DNA from: Chara braunii
Lineage: Eukaryota > Streptophyta > Charophyceae > Charales > Characeae
Reading direction: 5' to 3'
NCBI GenBank assembly: GCA_003427395.1
Contig: BFEA01001030.1
Coordinates: forward strand, 180,070-202,253
DNA: 22,184 bases
Made by a program: the position numbers and the translations under genes. The notes beneath the pieces were generated by a model. That model had not been told where the DNA came from. It ran no database searches and saw only the letters and a list, made by a program, of their open reading frames with translations. Positions 7,068-16,867 of this stretch are shown here, piece by piece (positions within the stretch are counted from its first letter, which is position 1; every line of letters begins with the position of its first letter).

Positions 7068-7342
7068 GTGGCAGAGGGCATAGTACTCACTCTCTGATTT
7101 TCCACGATGCATCTGACTGCTATCGCGGCCAGATTCAATGAACAAAACAAAATCCTACTAAGTGGGCGTATATTGTGGATGGTGCTTATGCAACTGTTGG
7201 CAAAAGGCTCTGGTCTGTGGTGGCAGAGGGCATACTCACACTCTGATTTTCCACGATGCATCTGACTGTTATTGCGGCCAGATTCAATGAACAAAACAAA
7301 ATCCTAGTATGTGTGAATGTATTCTGGATGGTGCATCTCATA
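7068..7342 (+). repeat. Direct duplication, ~120 bp at 152-bp spacing
   Basis: 7068-7190 and 7220-7342 share GTGGCAGAGGGCATA, TGATTTTCCACGATGCATCT and AGATTCAATGAACAAAACAA in the same order, with about one change per ten bases. The flanks are unrelated. No coding function is evident. Confidence 0.92.
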
Positions 7343-7740
7343 AAGTACGACAATAGGAGATACTTCTCCTTGATTTTTTCAATTTTTTTGTTGATCCTTT
7401 TTTTTTTTTGGAATAAAGAAAGGAAGAAGATGAGAGTGTTACCGTCCTTCGGGACATCTGCTAAAATTGGAACGATACAGAGAAGGGTAATTAGCAAAAA
7501 ATGGCCCCTGCGCTTTCAAGGATGACACGCATAAATCGAGAAATGGTCCAAATTTTTCTAGGAAAAAAAAAAAAAAAAAAGATGAGAAGGTTAGTGGGCT
7601 GTGGTGAGGATGCGATAGCATGAGAGACACACAGCAGCTGTTCTTTCTCCCTTGCTTGGATATTATAATTCCCTTGGAAGACGAACATGGCTCGAGTTAT
7701 TGCATGTACTATTATTAGCTAAATGTTTTTTTTTTTTTTT
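7343..7740. other. No gene seen
   Basis: Intergenic, with several A or T runs (7391-7400, 7562-7580, 7727-7742). No supported coding region on either strand. Confidence 0.5.
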
Positions 7741-7746
7741 TTCGCG

Positions 7747-7790
7747 ATTCCTCTTTCGTTTCCCGGAAAAGAAAATTCTTTTTCCGGAAA
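7747..7790 (+). promoter_or_regulatory. Heat shock element cluster upstream of HSP70
   Basis: AGAAAATTCT (7770-7779) is a perfect nGAAnnTTCn dimer and TTTCCGGAAA (7781-7790) a perfect nTTCnnGAAn dimer. Further GAA and TTC half-sites lie at 7747-7768 (TTTCCCGGAA). Such arrays bind heat shock factor. The cluster is ~335 bp before the HSP70 start codon and ~50 bp before a possible 5'-UTR intron, so heat induction of this HSP70 is likely. Confidence 0.65.
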
Positions 7791-7840
7791 TTAATAGTTG
7801 AAGTCTCTGTTTTTCAGTTGAGGAGTGGTGGAGATCCAAG

Positions 7841-8060
7841 GTATAGACAAACGGCCGGCAGGGAGGTGTCACTGTCAAACTGAGAAGAAAATACTAAAAT
7901 AGTAAAATACACACCATCATCCCCTTCTCCTCTTTGAGATTATTCTAGGCTGCGCTAAATAACCCGATTGCCCTTATCCCACAGTGTCCTAATCTGATTG
8001 TGTCCTTATCTGAGTGGGCGGTTTTTTGTTTGTATACTTTTTTTTTTTTTTTTTTTGCAG
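7841..8060 (+). other. Possible 5'-UTR intron of HSP70
   Basis: CCAAG/GTATAG at 7840/7841 is a possible donor. CTAAT at about 7989 could be a branch point, and the T run 8039-8056 followed by GCAG (8057-8060) is a strong acceptor. The exon would then start GAAAGGTGAGG and contain a (GAG)n tract (8070-8104) before the ATG at 8124. Transcript data are lacking. Confidence 0.35.
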
Positions 8061-8069
8061 GAAAGGTGA

Positions 8070-8104
8070 GGAGGAGGAGGAGGAGGAGGAGGAGGAGGAG
8101 GAGC
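8070..8104. repeat. (GAG)n trinucleotide repeat in HSP70 leader
   Basis: About eleven GAG/GGA triplets end 20 bp before the HSP70 start codon, so the 5' leader is purine-only over this stretch. Confidence 0.95.
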
Positions 8105-8123
8105 GGGAGCGATTGAGGAGGGC

Positions 8124-8570
8124 ATGGCGACGGCGCGGCTTGCGCCTCCCATTGGGATCGACCTGGGCACTTCGAACTGTGTTGTGGGAGTGTGGAGAAA
8201 TGATCAGGTGGAGATTATACCTAATGTAATTGGGGAGCGGTTGACTCCTTCAGTAGTTGCGTTTTTGGATAGCGAAGAAGGGGGTCGATATATCGGACAG
8301 GCGGCGAAGAATCAAGCGGTGAAAAACTGCGGGAACACGGTGTTTGAGGTGAAGAGGCTGATTGGACGGAAGTTTGATGACGAGACGGTTCAGAAAGACA
8401 TACAATTATGGCCTTTCCCCATCGTGAAAGGGCCACGTGGAGAGGCGAGGGTTCACATCCGAACGCGATCCGTGGAGAAGGATTTCACACCGGAAGAGAT
8501 CTCGGCCATGTTGTTGGCCGAGTTGAAGAGGCAAGCGGAAACCTATTTGGACGCGGAGGTCACAGAGGCT

Positions 8571-8602
<32 letters not shown>

Positions 8603-10025
8603 ACAGAGACAGGCCACGAAGGATGCCGGGGAAATTGCTGGGCTCAAGGTGCTGCGCATCGCAAATGAGCCTACGGCAGCTGCTCTGGGGTACACCGTTC
8701 ATCGCGAGCGATTGATTGCCTTCGACAGAGAGAGGACGAAGACGGTGATGGTGTTCGATCTCGGTGGCGGCACGCTCGATGTCTCGATCATGGAGATCGG
8801 ACGCGGAAAGTCGACGGTGATAGCATTGACAGGCGACAGCCACTTGGGCGGCGTGGACTTCGATATTCGGCTGCAGGAGCATGTGCTGAAGTCGGTGCCG
8901 GGAGTGGCAGGAGAGGGGACGGTGGCACAGAGGCGGCTGACGAGATTGCGGGAGAAGTGTGTGACTGCCAAACACGCGCTTTCGACACGGCACTTTGCCG
9001 AAATCGAAGTGCCGCCGGACAATGAGGTGACCATAAGCAGGGCACTGTTCGAGAACATCTGTAGCGATTTGTTCGAGAGGTGTATGACTTTGGTCAAGGA
9101 AGCGCTCGAGCTGTCGAAGCTGGGTAAAGAACAAATTTCGTCCGTGATCTTGGTCGGCGGATCCACGAGAATGCCGAAGATACCGGCGATGCTGACTGAC
9201 TTCTTCGACGGGAGAAAGCCGTTGTCATCCATTCATGCGGACGAGGCCGTTGCGTACGGTGCAGCCGTGCAGGCAGCCATTATTGCGAAGCGGTGTACTG
9301 GATCCGATCTTCAAGACCTGGTCCTGGAGGAAGTCACGCCTTTGACTTTAGGTGTGAACACGTGGACAGGAGGAGGACCTGACACGTGGAAAATGTCCGT
9401 CCTTATTCCGAAGAACACCCCCATCCCTGCAAACGGAGAAGACATGCGGACTACCACTTGCGATAACCAGACGACCATGGAGTTTTGCGTCTATGAAGGG
9501 GAGAGTCCTCTTTGCAAGGATAATCATCTTCTCGGCAAGTTCACTCACGAGGGATTCGAACCCGCGCCGAGAGGAGAGGCGAGAGCTCGTCTCGTGTTCT
9601 CCGTAGATTCTGACGGTATTCTTCACGCAACCTCGACCAACACTGTGTCGGGACGAAGGAGCTTCGCCACCTTCACAACAGACAAGGGTAGATTGGCACG
9701 TGGCGAGATCGAGCAGATGATTACCTTCGAGCGGAAGTTTGCGGCCGGCGACAGAGCTGCCCTTGAGAAGGAGGCGGCCAAGCACCGCCTGCGGCAGTAT
9801 CTTACAGAAATGAAAGGGAAGATGGAGAGCACGGGGTACCGGCTGCTCCAGAACGATCGCAGCGTGATTAATCGGAAAGTAACTGCGATTGAAGGATGGC
9901 TAGCAGGGTCGACGAGTGGACAGACATCGGCGAACGAGTTTGAAAACAAAAAGCGTGAGTTAGAGGAGGCGTGCGAAGCTCTTGAAGGGCTGGATCTCCG
10001 GGATAGGTATGTTCTTAGAAGCTGA
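8124..10025 (+). CDS. HSP70: Heat shock protein 70 (cytosolic type, no EEVD tail)
   Basis: 633 codons, ATG to TGA without an intron. ATP-dependent chaperone that binds exposed hydrophobic segments. ATPase domain ~9-390: IGIDLGTSN (10-18), FDLGGGTLDVSIM (211-223) and VILVGGSTRMPKI (341-353) are the three HSP70 signatures, and NEPTAAALGY (181-190) is intact. Linker DLQDLVLEEVTPL (395-407) is close to the canonical DVQDLLLLDVTPL. Substrate-binding beta domain ~408-525 with DNQTTMEF and LLGKFTHEGFEPAPRG; lid ~526-625 beginning DKGRLARGEIEQM. There is no signal or transit peptide and no KDEL, so I infer a cytosol or nucleus location. The protein ends right after the lid (LDLRDRYVLRS): the Gly/Met-rich tail and EEVD that bind TPR co-chaperones are missing. 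Heat shock elements lie upstream; decayed copies of its 3' end follow. Confidence 0.96.
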
Positions 10026-10740
10026 GAAGAAGATGGGAAAAAAAAAAAACAGATGAGCGGAAAGATGATCTGCGTGGGTGTGAGGACAAGAAGGCGCAGG
10101 AAATGAGAGAGGGGGTTTGAGGAGAAGGAGAAGCTTCAGAAGGCGTGTGAAGCTTTTGTTTTTTTTTGAAAGGCCGGATCTTGAGGATGCTAGGTGTATT
10201 CTAAGAAGACGATGAAAAGAAGAGGGAAAAAAGGAGGGAGAGAAATCATAATCTGCAAGGGTGTGAGGCACAAAAAAAAAAAAAAAAAAAAAGAGGATAA
10301 GGAGGCGCAGGAAATGAGGGGGGGTTGAGGAGTGATGGAGGGCGGGGGCTTTCGCGGACATGTTATGAAACAAAAAAAATGCGAGCTTGAATAGGTGCGC
10401 CAAGCTTTTGAAAGGCTGGATCTTGAGGATCGGTGTGCTCTTAAGATGCTGAAAAGAAGAAGCAAGAAAAAAGGGGGAGAGAAATCATCATCTGCGAGGG
10501 TGTGGTGAGCAGAAGGCGTGGGAAATCAATTAATAAACACGAACAGTCACATGATCAGGACAGGAGGAAATATGTACCTATGCGATAGGGAGAGGGCGGA
10601 TGGTGGGGGGCGAGCACTTCTTCTGCGAACGAGTGTTGGAATCCAAAAGAAGCTCGTGCTTTAGAGCGGACAGCTTTGCTTCTTTTAAAGGCTGGATCTT
10701 CAGGAAAGAGATAGTACATTCTTTTAAATCTTTTTTCCTT
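10026..10740 (+). repeat. Decayed tandem copies of the HSP70 3' end
   Basis: The last ~100 bp of the HSP70 gene (from GCGAACGAGTTTGAAAACAA at about 9930 through AGCTGAGAAGAAGATGGG) is recognisable three more times. Its landmark TGGATCT (9991 in the gene) recurs near 10175 (CGGATCTTGAGG), 10417 (TGGATCTTGAGG) and 10693 (TGGATCTTCAGG). Each is preceded by a version of GAAGCTCTTGAAGG (AAGCTTTTGAAAGGC) and followed by TTCTTAGAAG-like and GAAGA-rich sequence. The 3' flank (ATCATCATCTGCGAGGGTGTG, GGAGGCGCAGGAAATGAG) is copied with it. Spacings of 184, 242 and 276 bp differ through A-runs and insertions. Stops break every copy, so they are not coding. Confidence 0.85.
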
Positions 10741-12054
10741 TTTTTTTTTTTCTTCTCTTTTTCTTTTTGGTAATCTTGAAAAGGAGCCAAAAGGCAAAAA
10801 GAGAAGATTTTTTTGTCTGCTGCCTGGAGGTGGTTAGCGGTGTGCGAAGAGAAGAAGAGCACAGACAAGGAGAGCACACGTGTTTCGATGTATATGGAGT
10901 GTCGGACATGATTTTTTTTATTTATTTATTTTTAATTTTAATTTGGCCATAAATTTAGTATCAGGTTAATGAGTGAGTTGGCAACTGTGAGAGGAGACCT
11001 ACTTATCGTCATTAATTAAATAATAAAGTAATATAAAAGTAAGCGAGCGCCGAGCGGGTACAGAAAGACTTGCTGGGAACGATTGGCTTCCAGTGCTTCG
11101 ACTCGCGGTACTATTTCCAGAACAAAAGTACAGAAGCGTGCTGCAGACAGGTGCTGTCTCAGTGGGGAAATTAATTGAATTCCTATTTAATGATGATTAT
11201 GTATAATTAATAATTAATAATCAATTCTGTAGAAAATGCATGGCCTATATTCACCGTCATCGAGATCTGATCTTGCGAGGGAGAAGGATGGCTAATGACG
11301 GAGGAAAGAGCTAGGGTGGGACAGAAGGGGTGGGTGAGAAGTTTGAAGAAGAGATTCTTTAGCGTCTCGATATCATGCCACATGGCGGAAGCTCAACATT
11401 CACTGGAATGGAATATGATGGTTGCCTTGCGAGAGAGAAGCACGACTAACGAGAGGTGCTCCCACGGGACAAAGGAGGACGACTAGTTTGAAGCGATTCC
11501 ATAGTTTCTCCAAGCGGTGTTACGTGGGGTGAGAGGATCATCCCTAGTCGGTATATATAGACATGATGAATTAGCATAATATGGAGGCACAAGCGGTTAT
11601 CACCTACCTGAAAATTCAGGGATGAAAAAGGTGAAGGGGAGGACGTCAAGCATGACTGTCTGTTACGTGGCGTGAGAGTAGCGGAAGCACGTGGCGCGCG
11701 TGAAGAACGAAGCTTGTGACCGGACATGGCGCGAGAGGAATGGAACGCGTGGCCATGACATGACGGTAATGAGAGTACAAGGGTCAAAGGCCGTCAAACG
11801 TTCTTCGTCAAAAGATTCTGTGAGACGGAACAATGCTGTCCACATATGATCATGCATTGCAGGGGGTAGGGCACTAAGGGCAGCAACTACTTTTCGTTTC
11901 CCCTGCTTTTCAAACTGCTTGTTTTCTCTTTTCTTGGGTGGGTTGGTGGGTGGTGCTGTTGGTGGTTGTGGGGAAGGTCTTGGCAGTGATAAGAGCCATC
12001 ACTTTGGAGTGCCGTATGCTTGCGGAGTGCGCAGAGTATCAATAGGCGAGAGAG
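10741..12054. other. No supported gene
   Basis: Intergenic. T-rich runs at 10739-10752 and AT-rich stretches at 10909-11040 and 11165-11225. GGTATATATAGAC at about 11550-11562 looks like a TATA box but no gene follows. Several ACGTGGCG/CATGGCGxGAG words recur at 11377-11460 and 11663-11735. Open frames on both strands are short and without family features. Confidence 0.5.

Positions 12055-12140
<86 letters not shown>
12055..12140. repeat. (AG)n microsatellite
   Basis: AG dinucleotides with one CG and a few GG interruptions at the edges. Confidence 0.97.
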
Positions 12141-12182
12141 GGGTATAAGCAGCTTTGGGGTGATGATTCCAGAGGGTTGCAG

Positions 12183-12480
12183 TTGCGGTCACGACCGTGC
12201 TGTGATTGTTGTATCTGGATCGGGGTACATACGTCGTTTCGTACAGAGTTGGGACACACTGGCAATTAGGCGGCTGCGATTGCTGTATCGGGATCGGGTT
12301 GCATACGTAGTTTCATACCAGTTTGGGACACTCGTGATCCGGCTGCAATTGCTGTATCTGAATCGGGTTCCATCCACAGTTCGTACAGAGTTGGGTCCCA
12401 CTCGCGATTGCCCTACGAGTGCTGTATCTAGATCAGGTCGCATAGGTAGTTTTGTACAGAGTCGGGACAGATGCCTCATA
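12183..12480 (+). repeat. ~70-bp minisatellite (4 units)
   Basis: The word TGTATC starts at 12210, 12284, 12353 and 12423. Each is followed by (T/G)GGATCGGGTTGCATACGTAG-like sequence and GTACAGAGTTGGGACA-like sequence. Units are 69-74 bp long and about 75-80% alike by eye. Confidence 0.88.
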
Positions 12481-12542
12481 TTGAGTTGGGCCATTCTAGG
12501 TACTATGGAGAATCATTGTCGGTCCGGATCCGAGTACCAGAA

Positions 12543-12642
12543 CCCGAATCCGAATCCAAATCCGAATCCGAATCCGAATCCGAATCCAAATCCGAATCCG
12601 AATCCAAATCCGAATCCGAATCCAAATCCGAATCCGAATCCC
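12543..12642 (+). repeat. CCGAAT hexanucleotide array
   Basis: About 16 units of CCGAAT with CCAAAT variants. The Asn-Pro or Ser-Glu translations across it are by-products of the repeat. Confidence 0.95.
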
Positions 12643-12738
12643 AATTCCAGCTACAGGTTGGCTGTCAACGCTCATCGCTATGCGGCAGCTTCTGAGCAGC
12701 ACCTAGCTGACGGAGAACACAGGACAATCCTCAATGAT

Positions 12739-12773
12739 GCTCCTCCTCCTCCTCCTCCTCCTCCTCCTCCTCC
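12739..12773 (+). repeat. (CCT)n trinucleotide repeat
   Basis: About eleven CCT triplets. Confidence 0.95.
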
Positions 12774-12862
12774 CGGTGCCACTGTGAAATACTGGGGGGA
12801 TGGGAGAGCTTCAATCGAACATGTTTATGTTTGAACCCGGCAGAAAGGCAGATGCGCTGGTG

Positions 12863-13134
12863 CATGATCTGCACTTGGACATCAAATGGTCCCGGTGTCC
12901 TTGTTCATCATGATCTGCACATGGACATCCAATGGTCCTGGTGCATTCTTGACTGCTCTTCGCACTGTGTCTCGCAGCTGCAAGATGTTCCCACTGTGTT
13001 TCATTCTTAATTTTGCATGAATGAAGATGGCAGTGGTTGCTGCACAGTGGGAAGAAGAAGAAATAGACGGGTTGTTTCATTCTTGACTGCTCTTCACACT
13101 GTGTCTCGCAGCTGCAAGATTTTCCTACTGTGTT
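12863..13134 (+). repeat. Two sets of direct repeats
   Basis: ATGATCTGCAC(T/A)TGGACATC starts at about 12864 and 12911, 47 bp apart. CATTCTTGACTGCTCTTC ... TCTCGCAGCTGCAAGAT ... ACTGTGTT occurs at 12944-13001 and 13078-13134, about 134 bp apart, with four changes. Confidence 0.88.
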
Positions 13135-13170
13135 CGATAGCTGGATAGCTGGATAGCTGGATAGTTGGAT
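13135..13170 (-). repeat. Inverted CTATCCAG units (4 copies)
   Basis: CGATAGCTGGATAGCTGGAT and onward reads as CTATCCAG repeats on the minus strand. The main array (13370-14285) has the opposite orientation, so the two can pair. Confidence 0.9.
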
Positions 13171-13369
13171 GGAAAGTTGACGTTCAAAGTAAGTGTTGCA
13201 TTCGTGACGGGTCTCAGCACAGTGACTGTGTAAAACAGATGGACGATGTATCTATTTCTTTCGTCATTGGGTGAAGATGGAGGTGGGTTTGGCTACAGCT
13301 GGAAGGAAGTAATAGACGATAGGAAGCAAACATCCACACAGCTATGATCTTGGAAGTTATGCACACAGG

Positions 13370-14285
13370 TATCAAGTTATGCACAAAGCTATCCAGCTAT
13401 CAAGCTATCCAGCTATACAGTGACAGAGCTGTCCAGCTATACAGATATCCAGTGATAGAGCTGTCCAGCTATCCAGCTATCCAGCTATCCAGCTATTGAG
13501 CTCTCCACCTTTACGGCTATCCAGCTATCCAGCTATCCAGCTATCCAGCTATCCAGGTATCCAGCTATCAAGCTCTCAAGCTCCGGAGCTACCCAGCTAT
13601 CCAGCTATCCGGCTATCCAGCTATCCAGCTATCCACCTATCCAGCTGTCCAGCTATCCAGCTGTCCAGCTATCCGGCTATCCAGCTATCCAGCTATCCAC
13701 CTATCCAGCTGTCCAGCTATCCAGCTGTCCAGCTATCCAGCTATTGAGCTATCAAGTTTCCCACGAAGCGATCCAGCTATCCAGCTATCCAGCTATCCAG
13801 CTATTGAGCTATCAAGTTTTGCACAAAGCGATCCAGCTATCCAGCTATCCGGCTATCCAGCTGTCCAGCTATACAGCTACCGAGCTATTGAGCTGTCCAG
13901 CTATCCAGCTATCCGGCTATCAATCTATCCAGCTATCGAGCTATCCAGCTATCCAGGTATCCAGGTAATACCGTATCCGGCTATCAAGCTCTCAAGCTAT
14001 CAAGTTTTCCACAAAGCTATCCAGCTATCCAGCTATCCAGCTATCAAGCTATCAAGCTGTCAAGCTATCAAGCTATCCAGCTATCAAGGTATCAAGCTAT
14101 CAAGCTATCCAACTGTCCAGCTATACAGCTATCCAGCTATCCAGCTGTCCAGCTATACAGCTATCCAGCTATTAAGTTGTCCAGCTATCCAGCTATCCAG
14201 GTATCCAGCTATACAGCTGTCCAGCTATCCATCTATCCAGCTATCCAGCCATCTGGCTATCAAGCTCTCAAGCTATCGAGCTATC
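13370..14285 (+). repeat. CTATCCAG octamer satellite array (~900 bp)
   Basis: Roughly 110 units of 8 bp. Variants are CTGTCCAG, CTATCAAG, CTATACAG, CTATTGAG, CTATCCGG, CTCTCAAG. A second-level unit, TATCAAGTTTTxCACAAAGC followed by (G/T)ATCCAG, occurs near 13368, 13750, 13812 and 14000; two adjacent ones (13743-13830) are about 60 bp apart. The long Ser-Tyr-Pro-Ala translations are artefacts of the repeat. Confidence 0.97.
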
Positions 14286-15572
14286 TGGAGATCATTCCAG
14301 GATGGAAGAAAGGTTGGTAGAAGCTCGCTAGCAATGAGGCGCAAGAAAGGACAATGAATCCGATCCGCAAGTTCTGTTGGGGGGGGCGGTGCTGCTCTGG
14401 GAGGCCTCTTCTGCGTTTTTTTTTTTTCTTCGGTTGGAGGTTGGAAAGAGCTCAACAAGGGAAAAAGGAAAATGCATCCAGTTTTCTTCCCTGTTTCAAA
14501 CACCACCACCACAAATCTCCCGACTCTCCGCACTGTGTCTCTGCCGAAAGCCATGCGAGGATATGCAGGAGAAGGGGAAAAGTAGGCGAAAGGAGGGAGG
14601 ATGCGAAAGGAGGAAGAGGAGGTAATGCCTCTATTGTGTGGACAGCGTCTGGAGGATCAGCAGTTTGATTCGTTTTTCATAAAACGAAGAAATAAAGAAT
14701 TAGAGCTCTATACGCGTCTGCTTCTTTGGGTATCACGCATACGACTCCGAGGTCATTACGGTGGTTTGGCAACGCGTTCAGTTGCAGCCGGATATGTTTG
14801 GTGATGCATTTCGATTGGTGTTCAGATCCCGTCGGATGTGTGAGAATCCAGTTTCACTCGACTTTTATTTGAGAAGTAGAAGGGGATTGAATTTCGGGAG
14901 ACGAATCCTGAGACCAGAAGGTGTTGCGATGCTGTCCTTGGCTTCATGTGCACTGCACGGTACTCTACTTCCGGTTAAGGGATTGCAAAAAAAGGAGGGA
15001 ATGCTGTAGCATCAAGCAGGAGGAAGCAGGAGAAATGATTGTTCTGGGCATGTTCATGTCTATTTTCAGAAGATTGGTGACTCAGTTCTTATCTGAAGAG
15101 CATGAACCGGAGATGAATCACCGAATGTTGTCTTTTTTTAGTAGTAGAACTTGTAGAAGTATATCAGGTAAGACAGAGAGATCGAGGATGGAAAATGAGT
15201 GCGGAATATAGCCGGCTATTCTTAGTAGCGAGAAGGAGCAGGTAGAGAAGAAGTGTTGCAGTATGAAGAGGGATTCTCGGACGGTTGAAGGCGACGTGAA
15301 TCGTTTCGGGGCTAGATTGAGCGGTGAGGAAAGGACTAGTGTTCGATTCAATCCAAGGGCGCGGAGGCGAAGAAACCCACAGAGCGTATGTTGCCATGAT
15401 GATATCGCCACCCTCCGCTCATCCTATCAAGCCTATGTATTAGTCGTCTGCCCTCCCCTCCCCTCTAACCTTCCCTTCCCAAGGGAGGCAGTGGCGCGGG
15501 TGCGAGAGAGAGAGAGAGAGAGGAGGCATTCTTCGCTGTTTTTCTCGTACGAAAATGTGTTGTTTCTCTGTT

Positions 15573-15573
<1 letters not shown>
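14286..15573. other. No supported gene
   Basis: Mixed-composition sequence with medium open frames in several phases but no domain, consistent splice pattern or start context that I could defend. A frame at 15263-15390 reads well (MKRDSRTVEGDVNRFGARLS...) and ends near GAGC/GTATGT, a possible donor, but stands alone. An (AG)10 tract lies at 15504-15523. Confidence 0.4.

Positions 15574-15610
<37 letters not shown>
15574..15610. repeat. Poly-C run of 37 bases
   Basis: Thirty-seven consecutive C residues flanked by TTT on both sides. The length in the genome is uncertain because such runs are hard to sequence. Confidence 0.95.
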
Positions 15611-15969
15611 TTTCCGGTAGTTGTTGTTTGAGGTAGTCATCCATCTGACAGTGTATACTGGTTGTTTCCTTGTCACCGGAACGACCGTATTATGATTTGT
15701 TTGTCAGCGAGTGTCTGCAACTGCCACTGAGTCAGCCAGTTGCAGGGCTGTTGACGCCTCAGTTTTTTTTTATCCCCCTCCTTTACTTCTTTTCCCTCCT
15801 TGTCCTTCATAGTATAGCTTGTGTGGTTGTTCTTTGTTGTTTTCAACTTTTCACTTGTTTGTTCACATCAATTGCTTGCCAATTGTTTATTTTGCCTTGA
15901 GATCAGCTACAACATTGCTACACTGAAAGATGACAAACGCATCGGTGTGAGTGAACGCTTTGCTGCGTT
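15611..15969. other. No gene seen
   Basis: T-rich non-coding sequence between the C run and the TTC array. Short open frames only. Confidence 0.45.
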
Positions 15970-16060
15970 TCCTTCTTCTTCTTCTTCTTCTTCTTCTTCT
16001 TCTTCTTCTTCTTCTTTTTCTTCTTCTTCTTCTTCTTCTTCTTCTTCTTCCTTTTTCTTC
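15970..16060. repeat. (TTC)n trinucleotide array
   Basis: About 28 TTC/CTT triplets with two T-rich interruptions. A minus-strand frame across it (stop at 15918) would encode an acidic Ser-rich stretch (IIDDSSSASVSATESASECL) followed by poly-Lys. It might be a genuine nuclear-protein fragment but has no further support. Confidence 0.93.
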
Positions 16061-16428
16061 GTGACGGATCGTGAACTTCAAGACACTCGCTGGCAGACTC
16101 AGTGGCAGAGACACTTGCAGACGATGAATCGTCGATGATGACCTTAGATTTCTTCGTGACGTGTGGCGCTGGATGGGCGTTGAAGTTTTGGTGAGGGCCG
16201 GCAAAACAAGGTGATCGAAGGCGGGGGAGTGTGCAAAGGGATGCGTATAGCGAAGGGTTCACAGCGCGCCCTCAAACAAGAAAGAGGCGCGCTGGAGGCA
16301 GGGCAAGGGCTGGCATAGATGGTTTTTTTTTTTTTTTTTGTGGACAGCGTTTTGCGAGGAAAAAAAAGAAGAAAAAAAGAGGGAACATATTTTATTATTT
16401 TTCTAAACTACCTACCTGGGTAGCACCC
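16061..16428. other. No gene seen
   Basis: Mixed sequence with a T run at 16323-16339 and an A-rich tract at 16361-16381. No supported coding region. Confidence 0.45.
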
Positions 16429-16486
16429 CGTACGCGTACGTATTCCGGCGTACGCGTACGAACCCAAAATCGCGCGTACGCGTACG
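16429..16486. repeat. Three copies of palindrome CGTACGCGTACG
   Basis: The perfect 12-bp palindrome CGTACGCGTACG lies at 16429-16440, 16449-16460 and 16475-16486. Spacers are TATTCCGG and AACCCAAAATCGCG. It occupies the place held by CCCGGG/GGCCCGGCC words in the related repeats at 2465-2512 and 6285-6310. Confidence 0.95.
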
Positions 16487-16489
16487 TAA

Positions 16490-16830
16490 AAAAAAAAAAA
16501 TAAATAAAAAAAAATCCAAAAACTCTGAAAACAAATTATGTTGTGCAGAATAATGATACAAACAACATTTGCCTGGGAGTCGTACCCGAATTCCAAACCA
16601 ATCTCGATTTCAAAATAAAAAACCTTAACAAATTTAGAAAATATTTTTAAATAGTTTTTTAATTATTATGATAATATTACCTTTTTTTTAGTTTTTAATT
16701 TCTTACTCAAGTTTGGTTGGGAATTCGGGGATGACTCCCAGGGAAAAAGTTGTTTGTATCATGTTTCTGCATAACATATATTTGTTATAGAAGTTTGTTT
16801 TTATTTTTGTATGTTTTTTTCCTAGTTTTT
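16490..16830. mobile_element. Foldback element with inverted core repeats
   Basis: Left arm 16531-16602 and right arm 16711-16786 are inverted repeats. Both contain (read outward to inward) ACAAAT, ATGTTRTGCAGAA, ATGATACAAACAAC, CTGGGAGTC, CCGAATTCC and AACCAA, at about 80% identity. A weaker A-rich extension reaches about 16490 and 16830. The spacer is AT-rich and non-coding. The arm core is a diverged form of the core at 2563-2610 and 6375-6420. The element ends directly beside a hAT transposase fragment. Confidence 0.8.
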
Positions 16831-16867
16831 TTAAAATTATTTCAATTTATTTATTTTTTGTGTCGTA

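Noticed and set aside
8406-9134. Long minus-strand open frame of 242 codons
   Set aside because: It lies antisense within the HSP70 ATPase domain and has no features of its own; it is a shadow of GC-rich coding sequence.
11545-11565. TATA-like GGTATATATAGAC
   Set aside because: No coding region or transcript-like structure follows within several hundred bases.
12160-12834. 224-codon plus-strand frame with an Asn-Pro repeat
   Set aside because: It runs through the 70-bp minisatellite, the CCGAAT array and the CCT array; the translation is produced by the repeats.
13496-13968. Ser-Tyr-Pro-Ala-Ile-Gln-Leu repeat proteins
   Set aside because: Eight-bp units translate into an eight-residue cycle in every frame free of stops; this is a satellite artefact.
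13370-14285. CRISPR array
   Set aside because: The repeats are contiguous 8-bp units without unique spacers, in eukaryotic DNA.
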